A stretch of 64,000 bases of DNA from Labia minor (taxonomy: Eukaryota; Arthropoda; Insecta; Dermaptera; Spongiphoridae), in contig OY720344.1 of assembly GCA_963082975.1 (NCBI GenBank), forward strand, positions 93,997,228 to 94,061,227. Reading direction: 5' to 3'. The number at the start of each line of letters is the position of its first letter. Within the stretch, counting starts at the first letter, position 1. The translations under genes and the position numbers were made by a program. The notes under the pieces were generated by a model. That model saw only the letters and a list, made by a program, of their open reading frames with translations. It was not told where the DNA came from and made no database searches. This document shows, one piece after another, positions 25,901-38,194 of this stretch.

Positions 25901-27080
25901 ATATATTTTTTTTAATATACTTAATAATTTTTCGTTCAATATAGATATATTAGAACATGAGTCATAAATCCCAGTAATTATTTTATTTTTATCTATTATT
26001 ACTCATAATTTTATCAACTGTTGTGAATCATGGGGCTTATTTAGTTTTTTTTTTCTACATCATTATCACTAATTAAAACTTTATTTAATTTTTCATATTT
26101 ATTTTTATTAAAACAAACATCTACAGGGTGAAATCTATTTGGTTTCCCCAAACTATCACATTTAAAACAAGGCTTTTTTATTATTTTATTATTTATATTA
26201 ATATTCTGTGAATCGTATTGCCTTAGAAAACATATTAATTCTTCAGTTTTATTTATTTCAATATTATCCATTCTATATTTCACCATTCTCGGTAACCCTA
26301 TTATTATCAGATTAATCCTTGATTTTAAAGTTATTTCTGGGTCGACATCTAATAACAACTTTTCTTTCTTTATAGCAAAATCGGCTAATGAACCCGATTT
26401 ATACTCCAGTTTATAGGCATATTCTATTTCTGGCCATCCTATTTTTTTAAAAGTTAAAATAAATGATTCCGACCATTCTTCCCATTTTGTTATATTTTTT
26501 TTTATTGATAAATCATACCATTCCTTGGCAGAATTTTTTAAAAAATATTTTACTGCTTGTAATTTCAAACAGGGGTCTGTTAAGTCAAATCTTTTACACT
26601 CATTTTCAAAAATTTCAAGCCATTCAATTGCATTTTGTGACTTTCCATAGAATATGTCCAAATTAAATTTTTTTTCTATATCGTTTAGAATTTTATATTG
26701 TATATCTAACTCATTATCTTTAATTTTATTAGAATATACACTTTCATTTGCCTCCTCCTCCAATACAACACCTTTGAAAATAAAATTTCCATATTCATCT
26801 ATATATAAATTTCTAATTTCTTTACTTAATTGAACTTTAATATTTCTATATTGCCCTTCCTTTGTCATAGATTTATTCGCTGCTTTCACTATAGATAATT
26901 TCATTAATTCCTCATGCAAACTTTCATCCCTTAATTCTTTTGGGAAAATGTATTTTTCTCTATTTAAAAAGCCGATAAATTGGAATAAGCTTACCAGTTT
27001 CTGATGAGTAGATTTTTCTTTTCTTATGTGAATTACGAATGTTTCAGCCATTTCTGCGTATGCTGTGACAAAATTCGATT

Positions 27081-27325
27081 TGTAAAATTGGAAGGTCTTT
27101 GGAGTTTACGGCGGAATAAAAAACGAGTTCCTAGAAAATTAGGTAATCGAATTTTAATGTCCTTAACTAGTTCTATTTACAAATGATCTATATACAAGTC
27201 TTTCACACGCATGCAATATCTATTTACGGGTTTTCATCAATTCGCGCGATGCTCCTTTTCATATTTCTTCACATTCATGAAGTGGCGCTACTTTCCAGTC
27301 TGTTACCGGCTATTTCAAATTTACA
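27081..27325 (-). repeat. LTR of the Ty3/gypsy element (5' LTR on element strand)
   Basis: Direct copy of 22668-22912. The gag frame begins about 30 bases inside it on the element strand. Confidence 0.93.
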
Positions 27326-27470
27326 TACATATTTAGTAAATTAAAATTAATTGCTAAATTAATTAATAAATAATATTCGTAATTTTATTTAAAGGGTTGT
27401 GCATTAATATAAATAAAATGAAAATAAATTTAAACAAAGCTTTATTTATGTTTTATATATATATATATAT

Positions 27471-27612
27471 ATAATGTGGGAAAGGACGTGAGAGAGATGG
27501 GTGAGGATAGGAACTGGAAGGATGTGGCTCAGAATAGGAATATTTGGATGGGTGTGGTTGCTGCGGCCAAGAACTTTCGAGTTCCGTAGAGCCACAGAGA
27601 TAGATAGATATA
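27471..27612 (+). mobile_element. LINE 3' end, family L1a, copy 2
   Basis: A very short 5'-truncated copy: it starts gacgtgagagagatgggtga and ends with the family tail (gagccacagagatagataga). The reading frame matches the last ~40 codons seen in copies A, C and D (A-A-K-N-F-R-V-P then stop). Confidence 0.82.
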
Positions 27613-28035
27613 TATATTGATTTTCTTTCATATTATAATCATTAAAGATAAGTCAGAAATAAAATTACATAAGAAATAATAAATATATGGATGTTAATCA
27701 TTTTTAAATATTATATAAAAGATTAGTGTCCAATTTAAAATTAATTCAAATCTTATCTAAAAATATGTGTGTCAAGTATCAAGTATTTATTTACTATAAA
27801 TGATGTTTATTATTATTATTTATCAAAATTTGCCGGTGTAATTATCTCATAGAGATACAATACATTTTAAATATATTGTCAATTAATAAATGAAAATTCA
27901 TTGATAATAAATATATAGTTTTTAATTATATTTAAGATTATAAAATCAAATAGAATTTATACAGTATATTTTGTTGAGATTGCAATGATTTCTTTTATTT
28001 AATTCATTTCATGTTTATTTTTGAATTTATATATA

Positions 28036-28539
28036 ACAGATGGGCTGAAAAGTTCGTAGACTAGCATAGAAGAATTTTTTTTTTTTTGATATAATTTGTT
28101 TTTATTATTAAATATAGTTCCCTTCGAGGTTGATTCTGCGATTATAGTGGTATAATTTTTCGATACCATTTTTATAATATGATTTGTCTTTAGCCTCAAA
28201 ATAAGTTTCGGTTTCGGCGATCATTTCTTCATCGCGCAAAATTTCCGCCCAGCGAGCATCCTAAAAGGATGAGAACAAAAAAAAGTCGCTGGGGGCTTAT
28301 CTGGAGAATATGGTGGATGCGGAAGCAATGTTGTACCAACATACGAAATTCCTTTTTTTCCATTTGTTCAAATTAACAAAAGTTCTTAAACAAAAAATTC
28401 TATATTTCCGATACTAATTGTGCAACAGCTGTCAAATTTATACACGCATCTTTTGATGGTTAGGGCTAACAAAAAAATATGGATTTGATAGTAGTGGCTC
28501 CATGTATGTGTCAGCCTACGAACTTTTCAGCCCACCTGT
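28036..28539 (-). mobile_element. mariner-type deletion derivative, family M2
   Basis: Inverted ends (acagatgggctgaaaagttc and inverse) with TA at 28034-28035 and 28540-28541. Inside, on the minus strand, is the last part of a mariner transposase (words like E-A-K-D-K-S and I-E-K-L-Y-H then L-E-G-N-Y). 504 bases, not autonomous. It sits just past the 3' end of ACS2. Confidence 0.85.
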
Positions 28540-28634
28540 TATATATATATTTTGATTTACTAACAAATTGTCTCATTGTCTAGTTTATATTTAATAAAAA
28601 TAAAATTGAATTAAAAAAAAAGTAATTGCAACTC

Positions 28635-31600
28635 TTATTTTTTATCAGGTCGATACATTGCTTTGATCTCACGACGCATATATTTGCCACTAATCGTTTT
28701 AGGTAATGCATCGACAAATTGGACACCACCATAAAGCCATTTGTAATCTGGCAAATTTTCTAAAAAAAAAATACATAATTATATAAATATTATTTAGATT
28801 AAATATAATATTATTAATTAATTATAATTATAATTAAATATATTATTACTGTTTTAATTTTTTTTTTTTAATAACTGACAACGAGAGAGATTCAATTCAA
28901 AACTTACCTTTTATAAATTCGATAATTTGATTTTCAGTAATCGGAATGTTTGGTTTGCGAACCACGAACGCCCTGGCATGTTCCCAATCCAAGGGATGCG
29001 GAATTCCAACCACGCACACCTCAAACACACCATCCAACTCTGCAGAAAAATAAATTGAAAATTTACTATCGCTACACTAATAAACTAAAGTAATTTATAA
29101 CAAATATAAATGAAATGGTTCCAATTATTCATTATTGTTTTAAAAATAAATAATAATCAATAACAGTAAGTTATAAAATTAATTTAATTTAACTTAATGA
29201 ATGAGAAATTAAGTATCTGGATAAGTCTGTATAAAATGCTTATTTTACTGTATGCATTTATTTTCAATTTTTTAATATTTCCTTTTTTACATGAATGATA
29301 TATCATATTAAACTGACAAAATAATCAAATATTATGTAATTTTAAATACTTTAATCATACTAGTAGCTCAGCAGTAAAATCCTGCAATATTGAATTTGAG
29401 CACTGATTTTCAATCCTCATCAAGTTAACAAAAATAAATCTTTAAGAATATTTTAAAAACATTACTTCAATAATAACATTTACTTAATATAAATACATAA
29501 AATCAGTTTTAGAAAATTAATATTTTTTTTTGGTTTTATTGAATTTGCAAATTTTCGTATAACATCATCTTTTCTATTTCTCATGTTATATTAAATAAAT
29601 TTATCGAATTAAAATTGCATTAAAAAGAATAAAATAATATAAATATAAAAAAATTTCATTTACTTTCTATTTTATTTCTATGCAATTAAATTATTTATAG
29701 ACCTATAATTTATATATATAATTACATGCCACACTAAAACAAACACTTCATTAAAAAGTAACACTATTTCTTCTAATATAATCAACTGTTTTGGATATGA
29801 TTGATAAATTTATTGCATAATAAAAATTTTGTCAGTTTATATGTTTAATAAAATTGTTATTATTACAAAAATTTGACTTGATGTGTTTCATATAAATAAA
29901 TGCGCCAAATGTTTTTCATTGTATATGAACTAATTCATCCAAAAACTTTGTCAGGCTTTTAGAAAAATTATTTTATTCTTTTCAGTCCCTGAGAAAAACG
30001 TTATTTTATAAAAAAAATTTTATATTTATATTATTATTCTATTCTACTTCAAAATAAAATAAATAAATAAATAATTTAAATCATTTCTTTAACGATTTTT
30101 TTAATATATATATACTTATATATTATTTATATGTGAAGTTAAAATATAATGTTATTATAATAATCTTTTATGCCACGCAGCATGGGGGTTAACGGAGTTA
30201 ACTGGCACCCTCGCGGAACTTACTATTAATAAATCCTTCAATATCAGATGAATTTACATGAAGACTTTTATATTTAATTAATTCTTTAATTCGGTCCACA
30301 ACAAAAAATTGTCCATCTTCTGTATAATAAACCATATCTCCTGTATGAAGCCAGCCCTATTAGACATATATAATATTAAAAATCTAATAATACTAAAAAT
30401 ATGTATGAGAACTTTATACTCTACAACTTTGATAATAGGTGCAAATCTCATTTAAGCAATAGAAAGCTAGATATTCGCGAAAAACAGATTTTTTTAAGAC
30501 GCGGACACGGTAGCATTTGTAACTTTTGAGACAACATTTAGAACGACAAAACAAAGATTTATATCAATTTACAGCTTATTATCTTTCATTATGACTGGGT
30601 TAAAATTACTGATTGAAATAAAATAAATTAATAGCTATTTGATTAATTTTCAATAAAATAATATGCATCACTTAGGAGGTTTAGGAATCAGAGCTAGTAT
30701 AACATAATAAAAATATATTTTTTATAAAATTTATTAAATGAGTAAAACCAAAATTAAAAAAGCACCTCTGAATCGAATAAATCCGCTGTTGCTTCAGGAT
30801 TGTTTTGATATCCTAGGATAACCGTTAAAGCCTTAAGACAAAGTTCTCCTACTTCATTTGGAGGTAAATTATTTCCATTATCTATCGAAATAACCTGCAA
30901 ATACAAATATTAAAAAACAAAAGAATAAATTAACATTTGCAATATTAATTTTATCACATGATTTAATTTAACCTTTGCTTTCACACCGGGATAAAGTTTT
31001 CCATTGGATTTCATATTTTTTAATGGATTGTGAACGACCATTATTTCTGTCATTCCATAGATATTGAGTTTTTTGCATTTAGTTTTTTCATAGGACAATT
31101 GAATTAACTCATCTGAAATTTTCCCTCCGCCATATAAAATAAGCTTTAATGAAGAGGTATCGTATGGTGTCCAATCCGATTTCATTAAAGCTCCAAAATA
31201 GCCAGGTGTTATCAATGCTACATTCGCCTATATTTAACAATCCAAATTAATATATAAATAATAAATCCTAACTATTGAACAATATAATATAATATGACAA
31301 CAAAACAATTAAAATAAACAATTAAATTAAAAATAAAATTGTTTAAACATTTCTATACTAAAACTTACCTGATACTTGTCGACACATTTAAGAAATAATT
31401 CGGTTTCAAATAATAAAAGCACATTTAAAACTCCTTTATTAAAAGCACACCATCTGGTAAATAGTCCAGACAACCAATATCCACCTTAAAATAAATAAAT
31501 AAATATTTTTTTTCGAAATTTATTAAAGTTATGGAAAATACCTGTTAAAGAAATGATGCATTTTGTTAGATTATCTTCTATTGTATTCATCCAGAAAAAA

Positions 31601-34600
31601 AGTCCGTACATTATAGAAGTATCGGAATGGCGGGCACCTTTTGGAGGTCCTGTAGATCCGGAAGTTGGCAAAATCACACAACAATGATTTTTGAGTTCAT
31701 TTTCAGGAATCTATTATTGGAATAAACAATATTTCAATTAAAATTTTAAGCCAATTGTGAGATGATGGAAATAAAATATAAAATCGCTTTATAACATAGT
31801 ACAAATATATATTAGAATTTTACAAATATTACAAATTTAAAATTTTTTTTAATTAATTGGAGATGCAAAAACACTAGATTAACTAATAAAAATTAGGAAG
31901 AAGATTCCCTACTTTGATATTTCATGTATTTCATATATATTTCAGTATAATTTGTTATTATTTATCTAAACAATTATTTTTAATATTATTTTTTAGAGAA
32001 ATGAAATATAAATTTTGACATTAGAGTTGAAATCTTCATGAAGAGGAAGATGATTCATTCAGAATCGCGTCTGATTTAATGTGTAATGACTGTCAAAAGT
32101 AGAAACTGTTGCTAGTACATATTTAAAAATAAAATTAGATTGTACTTTGACTGTTTATACTTTTACAAAGTTCGTCATGATAACTTAGGCTACGGTACAT
32201 TCGATGTGAATTCTGTCGGATCCGTCAGGACAACCATCTGTCCATAGGCAATGAGAGTGTTCTGAAGAAGCAGATGCATTTGTGCAGTACTTTTTAAACT
32301 TTTTGAAGTCACGTGCCCTTGGAAGTCATGGCCCCCTATTTTTTTTTAGTTTAGATTGCTTAAATTTATAAGTTTAAATTTATATATGCAAACTTTTACT
32401 AGTCAATAATGTTAACAATGACCTTATTTAATTATTGATATTTATGTGGCACATTTTTCGAAATTCCACGGCCCCCCTGCGGTCAGTCGACGGCCCCCTA
32501 GGGGGCCGCAGGCTACCACATTGAGAAGCCCTGATCTAGTGTAAAAACTCAGCTTGATTGTTCTGACGGATTCATCATATCTGTTTGAGACAGAATTTCC
32601 ATTCAGTGTATTTATAATCTGACTGATTATAGTTTAATTGTAATCTTCTTTGTTTTGTTCTGATATAATAAACTATTGGTCAATTCAAAAAGTATGTTTA
32701 TACATACTATTTAAATTGACAAAACATTAACAATTGCTTAGATCCAAAAAGACTCATGTTCGATTTACCTCAAAAGGTTTGAATTTGTTATTTTCAATTA
32801 CATATTTTGTGATACAATCTGAGTAGGACAAACAATTTGCATAATTCTTTATATTATTTTCATTTTTTAATATAAGAATAAATTTAGGTGAATTCTTAAT
32901 AACATTTTGTATTTTATTATAAACATCTTTTAGTCGAGGATAAATTTCTTCATTCGCTATTATCACTTTAGGATCATATTTTTTTAATATTGCTTCGTAA
33001 TCATCTAAAAAAAGCAGAAATATGGTATTATAATTTAACTACCCTTCTAAATTCTATAGAAACATACATTAATTTAGCTAAGGTTCTTACCTGAAGGGAA
33101 ATTATTATAAATTGGCGCACATGGACAACCATTCCAAAGGCAACCAAGAAGAGATGATGAGAAAGCTAATTCGTTCCCGCAACAGACAACAACAAGATCA
33201 TCGATTCCACAGCCAAATTCACAAAATAACTTACTCAGAGATTTTCCATGATCAATTAATTGTTTATATGTTACCTTTTCATTTTTTATTTCATCAATCT
33301 TGAACAGAAAATATAGTAAACAACAAAATTATTATAGGTAAATGAAAATGATCTATTCCCTCTAATATTTAATATATATTTAAACATTTAGGTATAATAA
33401 ATAAATTTAAAAAATAATATCTCTTTATTAAAAGAATAGGAATGGTTCATTTGAACTCCAAAAACTTATAGTTACTACTAATGGTAAGAACTATGCCCGT
33501 GTAAACAAGGCATAAGGAAAAAACCTTATCCTCTCCAAGTAGCCTCTGGTTAACTTTACAATAACTTATCCGCATCTTGCACACATGTGTTGACTAGTCA
33601 ATTCTCGTTAATATTGAGAACCACATGTCATGTAATTTATTAATTTCAAAAAGACGAATTCAAGAAATATTTTCTCTTCATCAATTGAAAATATTTATTT
33701 TATATTGTAGGCGTTTTAGGTCTTTTGTTCTATTAAAATTTTAAGAAACATGTCATGAAATTTATTGAGGGGTGGATGTGAGGATGTCACTGTTTGTTAT
33801 AAATGTTTATCTATAGTATTTTAACTATATTTATATTGTTATTTATATATATTTGTATATCTTTGAGATATTTTAACCTGCTAATGATATTTTTAAAATT
33901 TATACAATAGATTTATAAAGAGAAATTGATCTATATTGGTTTCAGGCTCCTGAAAAATCACCTTTGGTAGTTTTTTCTTATTAAAAAATAGTAATTTTAA
34001 ATGTCGTAGCAAGGACATCAACCATATTGAAATTTTTAAAAAATATTGTATTAATAATTTTTTTTATTTAAAATATTTTAAAATGTTAAGTTCGTTATTA
34101 ATTTAATTTCGAAATAAAATAAAATTTATTTATTTTAATAATATTTATATGAGTGAACTTGGTGCTGGTCGGACGTGCGGCACATCGCTCTTGATTCCCA
34201 TCCAAATTCCTCGGGGTATTTGTTGAAAAAGGTGATAAGTTTTACATCATTTTGCAGGTCTTTATGTGCTCTTTTCAATGGGCACACTTGGGATCAATTA
34301 CCACCAAGGTGGGCGCGATGGATCCTGGATTGGTGATTCTCGGGATTGAGATTAATGGGTGCATGAACCTATTAATGCATATACATTAATATAAGTGTTT
34401 TTTAATGATAATGATAATCATTATTGTTTAATTTAATTTTAATCACCTAACTATTTCGAATCAGGGTTCATCGACCTACCAAGCAAGTGCTCCACCCCTC
34501 TCCCCCTCTCAGTCCAGACTAATCCTTTATTTATTTATTTACTTTTAACAACATCAAATCCTGATTAATATCTACTAATATTATCAAATAAATAATTAAC

Positions 34601-37600
34601 ACTTTTCTTATTCTCTCAGTGGCTTGGGTCGGGCGGTCTGTATTGCGCGCTGGGGGATCTTACATGTTTCCTTGAGGGGCTCATAACTAGTGAGCATATG
34701 GTCTGGCAACCATGAGGTCCCGAGCCATATCTAGTATTGCTTCCACTTACTTGTACTAGATATCTCTCTTTTATCTTTCCTATTTGGCCTCCCTTGGCCA
34801 ACTCTTGTTTCTTCCGATCCTGATTAGGTTTTCGAGGGCTAAGGGCTTTTTCATTTCCTTTTGTTTACTTTCTCGTCTCTTTGCCGAAGAAGGCAACGGG
34901 AAACCACTTGATTGTGGACCATAATTGTGGCAACAAACCGGAGTCGTTGTATGTTTTGTCTATCTGGGGTCCATGGTTGAAAACAAGGGTGGCTGTGATG
35001 TTGAGGTCATTCGGGGTATCCAAATGAGCAGAACATCAATGGAAAAACTGAAAAAAATATGGCAAACCAACAACTTAACCATTGAAATAAAGAAACTAAT
35101 TGTCACTACGATTATCTTTCCTATTGTGCTCTACGCGGCGGAGACCTGGACCCTGAAGCAGAACATCCGAAGGAAGATCGACGCTTTCAAACTCTGGTGT
35201 TGGAGGAGGATGTTGCGTATTCCCTGGACTGCGCATAGGGCCAATAACTCTATACTCAGAGAGGTCCGCGCGAAACATCTAGCGAGGTGCTTGGAGGAGT
35301 GGTTAGTTATTTTGGTCACCTCACTTGCTCCAACTCGGGCCTTACGAAATATACTAAAAGATTTCTGAATTTTTGAAGTAACAAAGTCTGGCAAACATAA
35401 GTATATACATATTTTGATCTTGAAAATTGTTAACATATTATTTATTATATTTTAGAAATAATTTCTTTCTTTAATTGAATTTCATTTATAATGATAATTG
35501 AATATCTTATTTCAAATAAATTGTTGAATAAATTTGATTTAATAATATTAAATGATATTATATTAATTAAAATATGACTTTTAGAATAAATTATATATAT
35601 TATAATATAAATAATATGAATGATATTAGATTATTATAAATAAAAAGAAAAAAATATATATTTTTCGAATGAACAGAGGTTAATTAATATTGTATTAATC
35701 ATTTATTTTTATTTAAATATTTTAAGTCGTCCAAGCTTATGATGATGCTGCTCCATCATATCCCAATTGTCAGTTTTGGTTTCAACGATTTAAACGTGGT
35801 GATTTTGATGTCAACAAAAAGCCTGGAGGACAAAAAAATTTCGAAAACAAGAATAGCAAGACATACTGGACGAGGTCCCTTGATCAAACTTTTTAAGAAT
35901 TTGCAGACAGCTTAATAGTTAATGAATAAGCTGTTTCAAGACGTTTACATGTAATGGAAAAGATCCGAAAGGAGGGAAAATGGCGAACACAGGAATTGAC
36001 GAAAATGCCATTTCGAACCGTTTCAGAATCGAGGTTTCATTGCTTGCCAAGCAAAAAGAAAAGTTTTCTGTTAAAAGTAGATCTAGTACTTAAGTCCAAG
36101 AGCAAAAAATCATGGGTTAGTTCAGGATAGCCATCCACGCCGACACCGAAGCGGAATATTCATGGCCATAAAGTCTTGTTATGCATATCGTGGGATCAGG
36201 AAGGTGTAGTTAATTACAAGATGCTAAAACCTAATAAACCGTATCTGCAGATGTCTATCGACGTGAATTGGACGAATTGAACTACGTATTGTTGCAAGAA
36301 AGACCATCAAGAGCGAGCAATAGACGCAAAGTCATCCTCGTGAATGACAACACCCAACCTCACATTGCAAGAGTGGTGAAGGATACACTGTTGCAACTTG
36401 AATGGGATCTTTTACCTTATTCAGCGTACTCGCCAGACATGGCGCCTTCTGATTACCATTTGTTCAGATTGGTGCAGCATGTCTTGGCTTGAACACGGTT
36501 TCAAAATGCTGAAAAGTGCAAAAATGGATCGCTGCCAAAACAACATCTTTCTATAGTCTCGGTATCGCCATGTAGCAAGAAACATGGGTAAAAGTGGTAG
36601 AAAATGATGGAAATTAACACATATTGTACCAATTTTTCTAAATATAAATGCTTTTTTTAAGAAAATTAATGGTCAGAATACATACAAGCACTTAATTTAT
36701 ATATAAATTCTAATATACAAGGTGTGTTCGAAAAGTAAGGTGACTTTCTATTTTTAAGAAAAAATATTTATTTATTTATCAATATTTATGTTGTCCCCTT
36801 CAAAGTAATCCCCCTCAGATACAATACACTTATGCCAACAGTTTTTCAAATCCTCAAAGCACTTCTCATAAGCACTTTTATTATTATTATATTTTATAAT
36901 TAAAAATAATATTATAATTTTATAATTAATAATATCGTCTAATAATCTAATCAATAATTATGATATAATATTATTATTATAATATAATATTATAATATAA
37001 TTATTATTATTATTATTTGGGATCAATACAAATAGCTTGTAACGCAGAGAGTGATATAAGCGGATAGATTTTTAGGTGGAAAATAAAAATTAAAAATTAA
37101 AATCTAACTATTATTTATTATTAGTTTATATTAGCTGATTTGTCTAAAACTCAATCTATTTCTTTAATTGGTATTTATTTAAAATGATCATATAATTAAG
37201 GAACATCTTATTTCAGATTAATTATTTATTATGATGGAATAATAATAAATTAATTAATCTTAGATAAATTTTTTCGAAGATTTTTAATCAAAAAATAACT
37301 TACGCCATTGTGAAAAATGAGATTGAATGATATTATTGTTGTGATGACCCATTTACTATGTATAAATAAAAATAATTATAAGATAAGAAATGTAGAATGA
37401 AGGATTTTAATAATAATTGGATTGTTCAGTTATATTATAATTATTCACAATTAGAACTTCAATATTCTTGAAACACTATACGTAAATCATAAAAAATAAA
37501 ATTTTAAAGTTCCCAGAGGCGACTCAGTGTACCAGATACTCTTATTTTATACTTGATGAATGAAAAATAATAATAATAAAAAACAATAGTATAGTCATTT

Positions 37601-37783
37601 ATTTATTTTGTCTTTGTTTTTAAAAAAATTATATATTTTTTAAATAAAAATCTCCCTTACCTCTGCTAATTTATTAGGATCATATTGATTTAAAATTGTC
37701 CATAAATATTTTCCAATTGTCATTTTAGGTATTTTTTGTAAAAATTCATCATCTTTCTCGCCTTCAATGATGTATTTATCCAT
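28635..37783 (-). CDS. ACS2: luciferase-like acyl-CoA synthetase (ANL superfamily), 541 aa
   Basis: Exons: 37783-37661, 33298-33091, 33004-32769, 31710-31542, 31484-31369, 31227-30973, 30894-30766, 30356-30224, 29039-28908, 28759-28635, with the same phases as ACS1. The start M-D-K-Y-I-I-E-G-E-K-D-D closely matches ACS1. Motifs: T-S-G-S-T-G-P-P-K-G-A P-loop, I-Y-G-M-T-E, T-G-D-M-V-Y-Y, D-R-I-K-E-L-I-K-Y-K-S (Ser for the usual Gly), and P-K-T-I-S-G-K-Y-M-R-R with the catalytic lysine. It ends Y-R-P-D-K-K, no peroxisome signal. Intron 1 is 4.4 kb and holds a LINE remnant and two mariner remnants. Intron 3 carries a nested MITE, and intron 8 a tRNA-like relic. The exon-2 acceptor is ttctgttcaag, a weaker AAG type. 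A perfect palindrome lies 255 bases upstream of the start. Substrate unknown; ACS1 and ACS3 are its nearest relatives by exon structure. Confidence 0.94.
29350..29425 (+). repeat. tRNA-like relic in ACS2 intron 8
   Basis: The sequence tagtagctcagcagtaaaat has an A-box-like word and ttttcaatcctcatc further on a degenerate B-box. There is no complete cloverleaf, so this is a tRNA pseudogene or SINE head, not a working tRNA. Confidence 0.35.
32170..32640. repeat. foldback repeat interrupted by a hAT-type MITE (ACS2 intron 3)
   Basis: The left piece (gaattctgtcggatccgtca) and the right piece (ctgacggattcatc followed by gacagaatttcc) are approximate inverses on the two sides of the MITE at 32285-32533, so the MITE landed in or near the loop of an older foldback element. 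Confidence 0.5.
32285..32533. mobile_element. hAT-type MITE
   Basis: It starts cagtactttttaaacttttt and ends ccacattgagaagccctg, ends of the type seen at 50594-50846. The inside has G+C-rich ggccccctag words. No coding capacity. Confidence 0.6.
34145..34440. other. G+C-richer unassigned segment in ACS2 intron 1
   Basis: The composition shifts from A+T-rich to mixed (gtgctggtcggacgtgcggc, ccaaggtgggcgcgatggat). It may be the 5' part of the LINE remnant that follows, but no family motif is visible. Confidence 0.3.
34600..35370 (+). mobile_element. LINE remnant (non-LTR retrotransposon), internally deleted
   Basis: At 34925-35368 one frame reads like the end of a LINE reverse transcriptase: F-V-Y-L-G-S-M-V-E-N, then I-V-L-Y-A-A-E-T-W-T-L and W-C-W-R-R-M-L-R-I-P-W-T. 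Upstream is the word gccgaagaaggcaacgggaa, common in the 5' parts of such elements. The polymerase core between them is missing. It is a different LINE family from the copies with GATA tails. It lies in ACS2 intron 1. Confidence 0.75.
35730..36640 (+). mobile_element. decayed mariner-type transposon, family M3
   Basis: Near 35740-35830 a frame reads W-F-Q-R-F-K-R-G-D-F-D-V-N, the end of the helix-turn-helix domain. At 36268-36492 another reads the catalytic middle (V-N-D-N-T-Q-P-H and S-P-D-M-A-P-S-D-Y-H-L-F). The stretch between is broken by several frame changes and stops. I could not place clear inverted ends. It lies in ACS2 intron 1. Confidence 0.78.
36722..36878 (-). mobile_element. fragment of another mariner-like element, family M4
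   Basis: The end tgtgttcgaaaagtaaggtg looks like a terminal repeat. The minus strand then gives the last codons of a transposase (W-H-K-C-I-V-S-E-G-D-Y-F-E-G-D-N). The element is cut off after ~157 bases by A+T-rich sequence. Confidence 0.65.
37505..37550 (+). repeat. short tRNA-like SINE head relic
   Basis: The island agaggcgactcagtgtacca resembles those at 12421 and 14296. It lies in ACS2 intron 1 near exon 1. Confidence 0.3.
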
Positions 37784-38037
37784 TTCAACAGCCGTTGGCA
37801 ATTCTCTCCACTCAACTTGAATTGATACTGAAGGATATATTTATATGTTATAGCTTTATAAAGCTTCGTGATTATATAACATTTATTATTAACCTTGAAA
37901 TTATCTTTATTTATATTAATTTAATTTCTTCTTAAAAAACTATTATTGTTATGAATAATTTCTTGTTATCACTTTCATTAGTAAATAATTATTCAGATAG
38001 ATAAATATTCGATTGAATTATTCCTATATATATATAT

Positions 38038-38121
38038 GTTACGGTAAAAGTACAATCTTGGGAAATGTACACATTTTACGGTAAAAGTGTACATTTCCCA
38101 AGATTGTACATTTACCGTAAC
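38038..38121. repeat. perfect short palindrome upstream of ACS2
   Basis: Arms of about 35 bases (gttacggtaaaagtacaatc at the left; its near-perfect inverse ends at 38121) flank a ~14-base centre that again contains ttacggtaa. The start codon of ACS2 is 255 bases away. It may be a tiny MITE or a folded regulatory sequence; nothing in the sequence decides. Confidence 0.75.
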
Positions 38122-38194
38122 AAAAGTTAGCTATAAGTAAACTGAATATATTGTAATATAATGTAATATAAAACTTTTTCAAATTTTGATCTTC

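Larger units (their letters stand above)
22668..27325 (-). mobile_element. Ty3/gypsy (Metaviridae) LTR retrotransposon, young and near-whole
   Basis: A 4.66-kb element on the minus strand bounded by two 245-bp direct LTRs (22668-22912 and 27081-27325) that begin TG, end CA and look identical on reading. Flanks show a TACA duplication (22664-22667 and 27326-27329), the target size known for insect gypsy-type elements. Gag is at about 26041-27051, with Cys/His-type residues near its end. Pol is at about 22932-25829 and shows, in order, the end of the protease, reverse transcriptase with a Y-I-D-D box, RNase H with T-D-A-S, and integrase with an H-H-C-C zinc region and D,D,E core words. A purine-rich tract (gagggagggag on the element strand) lies just before its 3' LTR. 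No env is present. As a fossil it looks nearly whole, with perhaps one or two breaks; matching LTRs mean recent insertion. Confidence 0.93.

Noticed and set aside
29350-29425. A functional tRNA gene
   Set aside because: The A-box is fair but the B-box is degenerate and no full cloverleaf forms; treated as a relic.
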